Part shown: positions 1-6,369 of the stretch, piece by piece
How the letters are laid out: each line of letters starts with the position of its first letter
How positions within the stretch are numbered: the first letter of the stretch is position 1
Origin: JANWKA01 sp035533815
Lineage (GTDB): Bacteria > Bacteroidota > Bacteroidia > Chitinophagales > Chitinophagaceae
DNA length: 11,888 bases
Direction of reading: 5' to 3'
NCBI GenBank assembly: GCA_035533815.1
Contig: DATLTB010000062.1
Location: forward strand, 1-11,888
Position numbers and translations under genes: made by a program
Notes under the pieces: model-generated
Told to the model about the DNA's origin: nothing
The model's input: only the letters and a program-made list of their open reading frames with translations
The model's database searches: none

Positions 1-1826
1 CCGTCAATCTTGACTGAGCTTTTCCCTTCCGGGGTGTTCTTGAAGGCGGCATAGGCGATGGCCAGGCCACCGATATCCGCAATATTTTCTCCTTCAGTCA
101 GCTTGCCATTCACATGCATGGAATCCAGGATGATGGAACTATCATACTGGGCAATGATCAGACTGGCTTTTAAGTTGAATTTTTTTCTGTCTTCCGGAGT
201 CCACCAATTCTTCAGGTTGCCATGCAGATCATACTGACTGCCCTGATCATCGAAGCCATGGGTCATTTCATGGCCAATGACCGCTCCGATTGCCCCATAA
301 TTCACTGCATCATCCGCATTGGGGAAGAAAAAAGGCGGCTGGAGAATACCTGCCGGAAAAACAATTTCATTGAACTGGGGATCATAATAGGCATTCACGG
401 TGGGAGGAGTCATGCCCCACTCAGATTTGTCCACCGGTTTACCAATCTTATGGATATCATACAGATAATGCCATTGTCCGATATGTTCCAGGTTGGTGAT
501 CACGGATCCGCGATTGATATCAATAGCAGAATAGTCCTTCCATTTATCCGGATAACCGATTTTCTTATTGAAAGCTTCCAGTTTGGCAATCGCTTTCTGC
601 TTGGTGGAATCGCTCATCCAGTCCAGGTGAGCGATCCGGTATTTGTAGGTAGCCTGAAGATTATTGACCAGGTCGATCATCCGTTGTTTGGCGGCAGGGG
701 GAAAATACCGTTGGACATATAACTGGCCCAGGGCATCTCCCAGGGTCCCGTCCACCAGGGCTGACATCCGTTTCCAACGGGGTTCCTGTTCTTGCTGACC
801 GTTCAGCAACCGGTTATAAAAATTGAATTTCGCCTCGGAAAAAGGACTGCTTAACAGGCTGGCATAATCACTGATCAGGTGAAACTGAAGGTAATCCCTC
901 CAAACGTTCACCGGAGTGGATTTCAATAGCCCGGATAGGGCATGATAAAATGCTGGTTGGCCCACAAGCACCGTGTCTTCCCGGATATTCAGCTGGCTGG
1001 TCAGATACTGCCAGTTGATCCCTGGAGTTATTTTGTCCAGTGCAGGGAGGGTGAATGGGTGATAATTGGCTTTGGGATCACGCAGATCAACCGGGCTTTT
1101 GGAAGATTTCGCCATGGCTGTTTCCAGTTTCATGATTCCCAGGGCTTTTTTAGCAGCGGAAACAGAATCCGTTCCGCTCAGCATAAATAACTTCCTGATG
1201 TAACCTTGATAGGCAGTACGGATCATTTTGCTGATACTGTCCGTCTTGAAATAATAATCCCGGTTCGGAAGACCCAGTCCTCCCTGGTCAAAATGAGCTA
1301 CCTGCCATCCACTGTTCTTATCATCCGGTGCACCATAGAAGCTAAATACAGCTCCATTCCCATGATTGAATTCCACGGCAATTTCATCCAGGATCCCTTT
1401 CTCAGTCCGAATATTCCCGATCCGGGAAAGGTCCCCGGTGAGGGGGCTAATCCCTGCCTTGTCGATAGCCGTGGAATCCATGGCACTGGCATACAGGTCT
1501 CCGATTTGTTGGGCCACAGTTCCTTTTTGGGGATCTTTCAGGTTCATGCAGGAATCCAAAATATTCCGCATATCATGCAGGGACTTATCATAAACTGTAT
1601 AAAACGACCCCCAACCCGTTTTGGAAGGGGGGATTTGGGTGTGTTTTATCCAGTTACCATTGGCGTATAGGAAAAAATTCTCACCAGGACTAACCGAAGT
1701 ATCCATCCCGGTCAGGTCCAGAAAATCTGTTTGCGCATTATTTTGGGTGGAACCTCCGGAATGACATCCGGTTAGTATGATAAATGCGGTTCCCGCACAG
1801 AGGAATAGATAGTTGCAAATACGCAT
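1..1826 (-). CDS. M13 family zinc metallopeptidase, lipoprotein (PepO/neprilysin type), C-terminus off window
   Basis: Predicted cell-envelope endopeptidase of the neprilysin/PepO family, which cleaves peptides with a single catalytic zinc. The frame is open for 608 codons from the ATG at 1826 to the left edge with no stop. The N-terminus is a lipoprotein signal: MRIC, a hydrophobic run, then the lipobox LTGC with Cys21, so the mature protein is probably lipid-anchored. The family's NAYYDP...FPAGILQPPFF block is present. The zinc motif HEMTH lies at residues 519-523 (bases 258-272), and the third zinc ligand is Glu580 in ENIAD (bases 75-89). The catalytic centre is therefore intact; by family length only roughly the last 70 residues, after SVKID, should be missing. 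The motifs stay in one frame with the start, so I see no frameshift. It is divergent from rpmI and looks monocistronic. The substrate cannot be told from sequence. Confidence 0.95.
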   Translation of the reverse strand, partial: MRICNYLFLCAGTAFIILTGCHSGGSTQNNAQTDFLDLTGMDTSVSPGENFFLYANGNWIKHTQIPPSKTGWGSFYTVYDKSLHDMRNILDSCMNLKDPQKGTVAQQIGDLYASAMDSTAIDKAGISPLTGDLSRIGNIRTEKGILDEIAVEFNHGNGAVFSFYGAPDDKNSGWQVAHFDQGGLGLPNRDYYFKTDSISKMIRTAYQGYIRKLFMLSGTDSVSAAKKALGIMKLETAMAKSSKSPVDLRDPKANYHPFTLPALDKITPGINWQYLTSQLNIREDTVLVGQPAFYHALSGLLKSTPVNVWRDYLQFHLISDYASLLSSPFSEAKFNFYNRLLNGQQEQEPRWKRMSALVDGTLGDALGQLYVQRYFPPAAKQRMIDLVNNLQATYKYRIAHLDWMSDSTKQKAIAKLEAFNKKIGYPDKWKDYSAIDINRGSVITNLEHIGQWHYLYDIHKIGKPVDKSEWGMTPPTVNAYYDPQFNEIVFPAGILQPPFFFPNADDAVNYGAIGAVIGHEMTHGFDDQGSQYDLHGNLKNWWTPEDRKKFNLKASLIIAQYDSSIILDSMHVNGKLTEGENIADIGGLAIAYAAFKNTPEGKSSVKID

Positions 1827-2072
1827 AAGGCTGTTTTAAAAGATTAAAGTCGGGGGTCAATTTATTAAAAATCCGGGGTAAATGGAAGAATTAATGGCTG
1901 AATGGTAAAAAATCCAGAGGTAAATTAATCATCTTCACCCTGGTTAAATCCCCGGCAGGGTAATTTCATCAAATTTGACCCTGCAATTTAACATATTACT
2001 TATTCATTGATCGGATTTAGGGCATCATGACCAGTATCCGACCGGGTATTTTATAGTTTAATGGAATTGGCA
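1827..2072. other. Divergent intergenic region between the M13 peptidase and rpmI
   Basis: No coding frame here resembles a protein. It holds an imperfect direct repeat (AAAAATCCGGGGTAAAT at 1867-1883 and AAAAATCCAGAGGTAAAT at 1908-1925) and a dyad, GCAGGGT at 1955-1961 facing ACCCTGC at 1978-1984. The infC gene that commonly precedes rpmI is absent. I could not find a convincing TAnnTTTG promoter for the peptidase. Confidence 0.6.
1955..1984. repeat. Inverted repeat GCAGGGT-N16-ACCCTGC
   Basis: Two perfect 7-bp arms (1955-1961 and 1978-1984) are separated by 16 bases. The spacer adds weaker symmetry (AATTT against AAATTT, including the perfect 10-bp palindrome TCAAATTTGA at 1969-1978). It sits between divergent promoters, about 115 bases before rpmI and 130 before the peptidase start. 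No T-run follows on either strand, so a terminator is unlikely; an operator or an RNA hairpin is possible. Function unknown. Confidence 0.4.
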
Positions 2073-2080
2073 TACCTTTG
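2049..2080 (+). promoter_or_regulatory. Bacteroidota-type promoter for rpmI-rplT
   Basis: The -7 box TACCTTTG (2073-2080) is an exact match to TAnnTTTG. A TTTTA -33 box at 2049-2053 lies 19-20 bases upstream, the spacing expected for the Bacteroidota primary sigma factor. Transcription should start near 2086, giving a leader of only about a dozen bases before the rpmI ATG at 2099. That leaves no room for a structured leader regulating rpmI from this start site. Confidence 0.65.
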
Positions 2081-2098
2081 CGTTCCAAATTTTATCCG

Positions 2099-2296
2099 AT
2101 GCCTAAGGTAAAAACGCATTCCAGGGCAAAAAAAACGTTCAAATTGACAGGATCTGGAAAGATCCGTTTTGCCAGGGCATTCAAAAGTCATTTGCTGACC
2201 AAAAAGAGCAAGAAGAGAAAACGGCACCTGCGGGGTGGGGCCATGTTAAGCAGTGCTAACCGCAATATGGTGAAAAGATTGCTTACCCTGCGGTAG
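2099..2296 (+). CDS. rpmI: 50S ribosomal protein L35
   Basis: Small basic protein of the large ribosomal subunit, 65 residues, the usual family length. It begins MPKVKTHSRAKK, the conserved L35 opening, followed by TGSGKIRFARAFKSHLLTKKSKKRKRHL, all typical of the family. The frame also opens further upstream at 2078, but that start would fall inside the promoter box TACCTTTG and add seven residues not seen in L35, so I chose 2099. No Shine-Dalgarno precedes the ATG, as is normal in Bacteroidota. rplT follows after 43 bases and is presumably co-transcribed. The family's usual upstream partner infC is not next to it here. Confidence 0.97.
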   Translation: MPKVKTHSRAKKTFKLTGSGKIRFARAFKSHLLTKKSKKRKRHLRGGAMLSSANRNMVKRLLTLR

Positions 2297-2339
2297 ATCT
2301 TCCGGGTAATTTAGACATTAACTATTTAATCAACCTATC

Positions 2340-2684
2340 ATGCCTCGTTCAGTACCGGCAGTTGCCTCAAGGGCCAGAAGGAAAAAAATCCTCAGGCAGG
2401 CCAAAGGCTTTTACGGCAAAAGAAAGAATGTCTATACAGTGGCAAAAAATGTCCTTGAAAAGGGATTGACCTATAGCTATATCGGCCGCAAACTCAAAAA
2501 AGGTAGTTTCCGGCAGTTATGGATCGCCCGCATCAATGCCGCGGTCCGGGCTGAAGGGATGACTTATTCTCAATTCATCCATAAACTGGCAGATAAGGAA
2601 ATCATGCTGAATCGTAAAGTACTGGCGGATCTGGCCATGAATGAACCGGAAACATTCAAAAATCTGGTGCAGTCGGTGAAATAA
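2340..2684 (+). CDS. rplT: 50S ribosomal protein L20
   Basis: L20 binds 23S rRNA early in large-subunit assembly and in some bacteria represses its own operon. The 114-residue product starts MPRSVPAVASRARRKK and contains GFYGKRKNVYTVAKN and the conserved core WIARINAAVRAEGMTYSQFI, all diagnostic, at normal family length. It follows rpmI by 43 bases and shares its promoter. Its stop is 10 bases from the stop of ispE on the other strand, so its transcript must end inside ispE, where a hairpin followed by eight T residues is found at 2716-2751. The sequence does not show whether L20 autoregulation operates; the short predicted leader argues against a leader binding site upstream of rpmI. Confidence 0.98.
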   Translation: MPRSVPAVASRARRKKILRQAKGFYGKRKNVYTVAKNVLEKGLTYSYIGRKLKKGSFRQLWIARINAAVRAEGMTYSQFIHKLADKEIMLNRKVLADLAMNEPETFKNLVQSVK

Positions 2685-2694
2685 CCCTAAACAA

Positions 2695-3501
2695 TCAGCA
2701 ATCAAAAACCTGGCAGCCATCCTCCCAACTGAGAATGGCAGTGTTTTTTTTGTAAAAAATCCCATATACAGCTGACCCGCTCCCACTCATTGATGCATAA
2801 ACCGCCCCTCCATCATACAATTTGGCCTTAATATTTGCGAGCAATGGGAACTGTTGGAACAGGGGCTGCTCAAAATCATTGATCAGTCTGTCTTTCCATT
2901 CGATTACCGGAAGACGGATGATCTGGGAAATCGTGTTGGATACTTTGGCTGGTTTAACCATGGCATAAGCTGCTGCGGTAGATATTTGCAGGTGCGGACA
3001 AATCACCTGTATCCGGTATTCATTGAGGTCCAGGGATACTGGATCCAGGATTTCCCCCCTCCCCGTAGCGAGACAGGGTCGGTTTTCCAGGAAAAAGGCA
3101 CAATCACTGCCCAGCTGAATGGCACAAGCCAGTTTCTCTGCTTTGGTCAACCGGAGCGAAAAACATTCATCCAACAACTGAACGGTGTAAGCTCCGTCAC
3201 TGGATCCTCCACCAAGTCCTGTTCCCGGAGGTATGACCTTATGCAGATGAAGGTGGACATTAGGGATACGGGGCCTAAGCTTTTTAACCAGTTTCCAGGC
3301 TTTTACGCATAGGTTATCACCCGGTGAGCCCGGGATGGGAAGCCCAGTAAAATGGAAGGAAAATCGATTGGCCCGGATGAGTTCCAGCGCATCGCTGGCC
3401 CTCAGGGGATACATGAGGGTCTCCAGGTCATGATATCCATCCTTTCTTTTGGCCTTAATCCGCAGACCCAGGTTAATCTTACTATTTGGAAAACGGATCA
3501 T
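2695..3501 (-). CDS. ispE: 4-diphosphocytidyl-2-C-methyl-D-erythritol kinase
   Basis: GHMP-superfamily kinase of the MEP isoprenoid pathway; it phosphorylates the 2-hydroxyl of CDP-methylerythritol using ATP. With the start at 3501 the product is 268 residues and begins MIRFPNSKINLGLRI, the normal family start. An ATG 20 codons earlier (3561) would run into the preceding gene and adds unrelated residues. Lys8 (SKINLGL) and Asp133 (LGSDCAFFL) match the catalytic pair, and the ATP loop PPGTGLGGGSSDGA is at 91-104. The substrate segment with STAAAYA and the C-terminal GHMP motif MSGSGSAVYGIF are present. It is somewhat shorter than the E. coli enzyme (about 283 residues). The DUF151 gene ends 31 bases upstream on the same strand, so the two are probably co-transcribed. 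Confidence 0.96.
   Translation of the reverse strand: MIRFPNSKINLGLRIKAKRKDGYHDLETLMYPLRASDALELIRANRFSFHFTGLPIPGSPGDNLCVKAWKLVKKLRPRIPNVHLHLHKVIPPGTGLGGGSSDGAYTVQLLDECFSLRLTKAEKLACAIQLGSDCAFFLENRPCLATGRGEILDPVSLDLNEYRIQVICPHLQISTAAAYAMVKPAKVSNTISQIIRLPVIEWKDRLINDFEQPLFQQFPLLANIKAKLYDGGAVYASMSGSGSAVYGIFYKKNTAILSWEDGCQVFDC
2716..2751 (+). terminator. Intrinsic terminator of rpmI-rplT, embedded in the 3' end of ispE
   Basis: Stem GCCAT (2716-2720) pairs with ATGGC (2735-2739). A C-A mismatch and three further pairs (CTC 2722-2724 with GAG 2731-2733) close a six-base loop. After AGTG comes a run of eight T (2744-2751). The orientation fits termination of the rightward rplT transcript. These bases also encode the last residues of IspE, so terminator and codons overlap on opposite strands. 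Confidence 0.55.
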
Positions 3502-3532
3502 GACACCGGAACATCGGATCCTCGGACATTCA

Positions 3533-4114
3533 TTATTTTTTCTTTCTCTGTTTAATCTCATCCCGAATGGCTATCGCCCGGATATAATCTTCCTGATCCA
3601 GGACTTCCTTCAACAGGATGTTCAGGTCTTCAATGCTCATGACCCCCAGGTTTTCATGGCTATGGTCCTGGGTTACCGGCTTTTTATCCTTTTTTGTGGC
3701 ATTGTCCTCCATCAAAATTCCTGCACTATCCAGGATATTTTCATAGGTGAATATGGGACAACCAAAGCGAACTGCCAGGGCAAGGGCGTCCGAAGTCCTG
3801 GAATCAATCTCCACGACATCTTCCTGGCTGGAGCAGATCAACTTGGAATAAAAAATGCCTTCCTGAAGATTGCTGATGATGACCTCCTGCAAGTCTACAT
3901 TGAAAGCATTCAGAAAATTCTTCATCAGATCGTGGGTAAGGGGCCGGCTGGGCTGCATTTTTTCCAGGGCAACAGCAATGGCTTGCGCTTCAAAACCTCC
4001 AATGACAATCGGTAATCTCCTGAGCCCATTCAATTCCCCAAGGACAATGGCATAGGAATGAGATTGGGTGATGCTGTGTGACAAAGCAACAATTTCCAGT
4101 TCTATCTTTCTCAT
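3533..4114 (-). CDS. DUF151 bifunctional-nuclease-family protein with C-terminal UVR motif
   Basis: 193 residues in two parts. Residues 1-135 are a DUF151 (BFN) domain with LPIVIGGFEAQAIA (34-47), SRPLTHDLM (56-64) and VEIDSRTSDALALAVR (101-116). The domain is named for plant proteins with RNase and DNase activity; its bacterial role is largely unassigned. After a charged linker (136-157), residues 160-190 (SIEDLNILLKEVLDQEDYIRAIAIRDEI) match the UVR helical hairpin found in UvrB and UvrC, a protein-interaction motif. I recall this combination as recurrent in Bacteroidota. It lies 31 bases upstream of ispE and 70 bases downstream of etfA, so it may have its own promoter. A nuclease role is family inference only. 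Confidence 0.88.
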   Translation of the reverse strand: MRKIELEIVALSHSITQSHSYAIVLGELNGLRRLPIVIGGFEAQAIAVALEKMQPSRPLTHDLMKNFLNAFNVDLQEVIISNLQEGIFYSKLICSSQEDVVEIDSRTSDALALAVRFGCPIFTYENILDSAGILMEDNATKKDKKPVTQDHSHENLGVMSIEDLNILLKEVLDQEDYIRAIAIRDEIKQRKKK

Positions 4115-4184
4115 GCTTCATTATCTTATAGGGAAGCCTTCGGCTAATTCTATGAAGTTAAAAAAAAAAATAATATCGCCGCCT
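4115..4184 (-). other. Gap between etfA and the DUF151 gene: T-run and possible leader hairpin
   Basis: Read on the minus strand, etfA is followed by a run of eleven T (A-run at 4160-4170 on the given strand), without a convincing stem before it. Next comes a partly self-complementary leader: CTTCAT (4116-4121) faces ATGAAG (4152-4157), and AGCC (4135-4138) faces GGCT (4142-4145) inside. It could be a weak terminator for etf plus a structured leader for the DUF151 gene. Both readings are tentative. Confidence 0.3.
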
Positions 4185-5156
4185 TTAGCCCTTTAATTTT
4201 TTGATTGCTGCGGTCAGTTGGGGAACCACCTGAAATGCATCCCCGACTATCCCGTAATCCGCTGCCTTGAAAAAAGGAGCTTCCGGGTCCTTGTTAATCA
4301 CTACGATCAGTTTGCTCCCATTAACCCCTGCAAGATGCTGAATAGCTCCGGAAATGCCAATGGCAATGTACAGGTTGGGCCTGACGGTCAGCCCAGTTTG
4401 TCCAACATGCTCATGATGAGGCCTCCACCCTGAATCAGCTACAGGCCTGGAACATGCTGTGGCAGCACCCAAAGCTTCGGCAAGGTCTTGGACGATCCCC
4501 CAATTCTCCGGTCCCTTCAAGCCTCGTCCCCCTGATACGATGATTTCTGCTTCTGCCAATGGAATTTCCCCTTTTTCAATCTCAGTGGCAGTAACCTTTA
4601 CCCTGAAATCAGTCTCCGTTATCCCCGAATCAAATATCTCTACGGCTATATCCCCTCCTGTTTCACTGATCGGATAGGCATTTGGGAGGAGGGTAAGGGT
4701 CTTAATGGCTGATTTGATCCGGACAAAGGCAAACGCTTTACCTGAAAACACATTTTTTTTGACTATAAATCCTGTCCCTGTTTCAGGCAGGGCAATGACA
4801 CCGGTGACTATACCCCCCTGAAGCCCGGCGGCCACCAGGGGCGCCAGGGCTTTCCCATGGAAATTATGCGAAAACACCAAGATATCAGCCTTTTCCCGAC
4901 GGGAGGTTTCCTGGATAACCGATGATATTACCCCGCTATCAAACCGATCGAGTTTATCCGTAGGATCATGCAATATCCTGGTCACCCCGCATTTTCCAAG
5001 AATCCTGATATCTTCCTGAACCACAGGACCAAGTATCAGGGCAATGGCAACTGTACCTAGCTGACCGGCCAGGGCAGATCCGTAACTGGCAGCTTCAAGG
5101 GTAGATTTTTTAATTTTCCCTTCCTGACTATCTATGTAAACCAGTATGCTCATCAA
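4185..5156 (-). CDS. etfA: Electron transfer flavoprotein alpha subunit
   Basis: FAD-binding subunit of the soluble EtfAB heterodimer, which carries electrons from acyl-CoA and related dehydrogenases to ETF:quinone oxidoreductase. 323 residues, slightly longer than the usual ~310-320. The N-terminal domain (1-165) is the alpha/beta domain that packs with EtfB. The C-terminal FAD domain is complete: SGGRGLKGPENW (208-219), SRPVADSGW (236-244), HVGQTG (250-255), GISGAIQHLAG (267-277), INKD (287-290) and ADYGIVGD (299-306). Two adjacent ATG codons (5156 and 5153) make the start ambiguous by one residue. etfB ends 37 bases upstream on the same strand, so the pair is co-transcribed in the order etfB-etfA. 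No dehydrogenase or quinone oxidoreductase gene is adjacent in this window. Confidence 0.97.
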   Translation of the reverse strand: MMSILVYIDSQEGKIKKSTLEAASYGSALAGQLGTVAIALILGPVVQEDIRILGKCGVTRILHDPTDKLDRFDSGVISSVIQETSRREKADILVFSHNFHGKALAPLVAAGLQGGIVTGVIALPETGTGFIVKKNVFSGKAFAFVRIKSAIKTLTLLPNAYPISETGGDIAVEIFDSGITETDFRVKVTATEIEKGEIPLAEAEIIVSGGRGLKGPENWGIVQDLAEALGAATACSRPVADSGWRPHHEHVGQTGLTVRPNLYIAIGISGAIQHLAGVNGSKLIVVINKDPEAPFFKAADYGIVGDAFQVVPQLTAAIKKLKG

Positions 5157-5193
5157 GATACCGTGTTAAATTGATCAGGAAATCGTCACTGAC

Positions 5194-5934
5194 TCAGATC
5201 ACCCGGGCTTCCTCATGCAGCAACCTCACCAACTCCTCGGGGTGGTCCGCAGAAACCAGCTTTACCCCAGACTTGGCAGCGGGTAGTTCAAACCTGACCA
5301 CTTCGGTGAATTCGGGTGCTTCCCTGGGTGCTATGACCAACAGGGGCTTCAATCTGGCAGAGGTGATTCCGCGAATACTCGGTGTACGCATTTCCGCTAC
5401 CCCTTTCTGGCAGGATATTACTATGGGCAGTTCCACCCGGCAGGTTTCAGTCCCCCCTTCTATTTCCCGCCGAACGATAACCTGGGTACCGTTTAATTCA
5501 AACCAGGTAGCCAGAGAAATAAAGGGAATTCCAAGGAAACCAGCAACCATTCCGCCGATTGCCGATCCATTAAAGTCAATGGTTTCCTTACCAGTTAAAA
5601 TCAGGTCAAAGTGCTCCAGCTGGGAATAACCGGCTATCTGGGAAGCAATAAAATAGGGATCTGCGCTCCCGGAATCTATCCTGACTGCATCATCCGCACC
5701 ATAAGCCAGTCCCTTGCGAATAATAGGTTCGGATTGTTGATCACCCACCAATATAAGGTGGACCGTAGCCCCCATTTTTTCCTTAAGCTCCATGGCCCGG
5801 ACCAGGGCGTACCATTCATCATAAGGATTCATGATGAACTGCACGCCGGTTTCGTCAAATTTCGTATTGTTATTGCTGAAAGCTATTTTTGCAGTGGTAT
5901 CAGCAGTTCTGCTGATACAAACCAGGATTTTCAT
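5194..5934 (-). CDS. etfB: Electron transfer flavoprotein beta subunit
   Basis: Partner of EtfA; binds AMP structurally and provides the loop that docks partner dehydrogenases. 246 residues, normal length. Begins MKILVCISRTADT, with FIMNPYDEWYALVRAMEL (33-50), GADDAVRID (79-87), LILTGKETIDFNGSAIGGMVAGFLGIPF (111-138) and ELPIVISCQKGVAEMRTPSIRGI (168-190), followed by ARLKP. It is the first gene of the leftward run. A match to the Bacteroidota -7 box lies about 37 bases upstream of its ATG, and a strong palindrome occupies codons 6-13, where an operator or mRNA hairpin could control the operon. It is divergent from the TPR gene, the two starts being 80 bases apart. Confidence 0.97.
   Translation of the reverse strand: MKILVCISRTADTTAKIAFSNNNTKFDETGVQFIMNPYDEWYALVRAMELKEKMGATVHLILVGDQQSEPIIRKGLAYGADDAVRIDSGSADPYFIASQIAGYSQLEHFDLILTGKETIDFNGSAIGGMVAGFLGIPFISLATWFELNGTQVIVRREIEGGTETCRVELPIVISCQKGVAEMRTPSIRGITSARLKPLLVIAPREAPEFTEVVRFELPAAKSGVKLVSADHPEELVRLLHEEARVI
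5897..5918. promoter_or_regulatory. Palindrome inside the 5' end of etfB (possible operator or mRNA hairpin)
   Basis: GTATCAGCAG (5897-5906) and CTGCTGATAC (5909-5918) are perfect inverted 10-bp arms around two central bases. In etfB mRNA this could fold as nine pairs closed by the tetraloop GAAC, starting 16 bases after the start codon. Its size and symmetry suit either a dimeric repressor site or a translation-modulating hairpin. It encodes ISRTADT, a region conserved in EtfB, so part of the symmetry could be coding coincidence. Confidence 0.4.
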
Positions 5935-5970
5935 TTTGATCGGGTTATGGTTACCTGTTGTTGACTAGCA

Positions 5971-5978
5971 CAAATATA
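5971..5978 (-). promoter_or_regulatory. Putative -7 box for etfB-etfA
   Basis: On the minus strand the octamer reads TATATTTG, an exact TAnnTTTG match. The predicted transcription start near 5965 gives a leader of about 30 bases to the etfB ATG at 5934. I find no TTTG -33 box at the canonical 19-21 base spacing, so support rests on the -7 box and position alone. Confidence 0.45.
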
Positions 5979-6014
5979 TTCCAAAACAGCAAATCCGAGC
6001 TATTTTTAACGCTC

Positions 6015-6329
6015 ATGGACCGGATCAGTCAGCTGGAAGATTTCAGGCAAAACAATCCGCGGGACTGCTTTATCCGGCATGCCCTGGCAATGGAATATAT
6101 CAAAGCGGACCGGGATTTGGAAGCCATAAACCTGCTTGAAGAAATCCTGCAGGAGGATCCGAATTATTCGGGTTCTTATTATCATTTGGGTAAGTTGTAT
6201 GAAAAATCAGGAAACATCCTGGCTGCCAGGGATATATACCACAAAGGCATGCAAGTGACTGAAAGGATCTCTCAGGAAAAAGAATTTAAAGAACTGAAAG
6301 GAGCGTATGAAGCCCTGGAGAATGAATGA
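6015..6329 (+). CDS. Small tetratricopeptide-repeat protein
   Basis: 104 residues from the ATG at 6015 (MDRISQLEDFRQNNPRDCF). The frame is open to an ATG at 5958, but the extra 19 residues (MLTSTNIFQN...) are not helical-repeat-like and would overlap the etfB promoter region, so I prefer 6015. Two TPR units are visible: FIRHALAMEYIKADRDLEAINLLEEILQEDP, then YSGSYYHLGKLYEKSGNILAARDIYHKGM. A charged helix ending KELKGAYEALENE follows. There is no signal peptide, so it should be cytosolic and act by binding a partner that cannot be named. It precedes tilS by 40 bases on the same strand and is probably co-transcribed with it. TATTTTTA at 6001-6008 is a near match to the -7 box, but it would make the gene almost leaderless. 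Confidence 0.85.
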   Translation: MDRISQLEDFRQNNPRDCFIRHALAMEYIKADRDLEAINLLEEILQEDPNYSGSYYHLGKLYEKSGNILAARDIYHKGMQVTERISQEKEFKELKGAYEALENE

Positions 6330-6369
6330 ATTGTGACCTTGGTTATCTATTTTTTTTTGTTTTATCACT

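Noticed and set aside
222..1670. Several plus-strand open frames of 64-166 codons across the M13 peptidase
   Set aside because: They are antisense to a complete, motif-bearing peptidase frame; their translations have no recognisable domain.
3449..4015. A 188-codon plus-strand frame over the ispE/DUF151 junction
   Set aside because: Antisense to two genes with clear family motifs; its product is low-complexity hydrophobic with no domain.
4160..4170. Eleven-T run on the minus strand after etfA as a strong intrinsic terminator
   Set aside because: No GC-rich stem precedes the run on that strand, so I list it only as a weak possibility.
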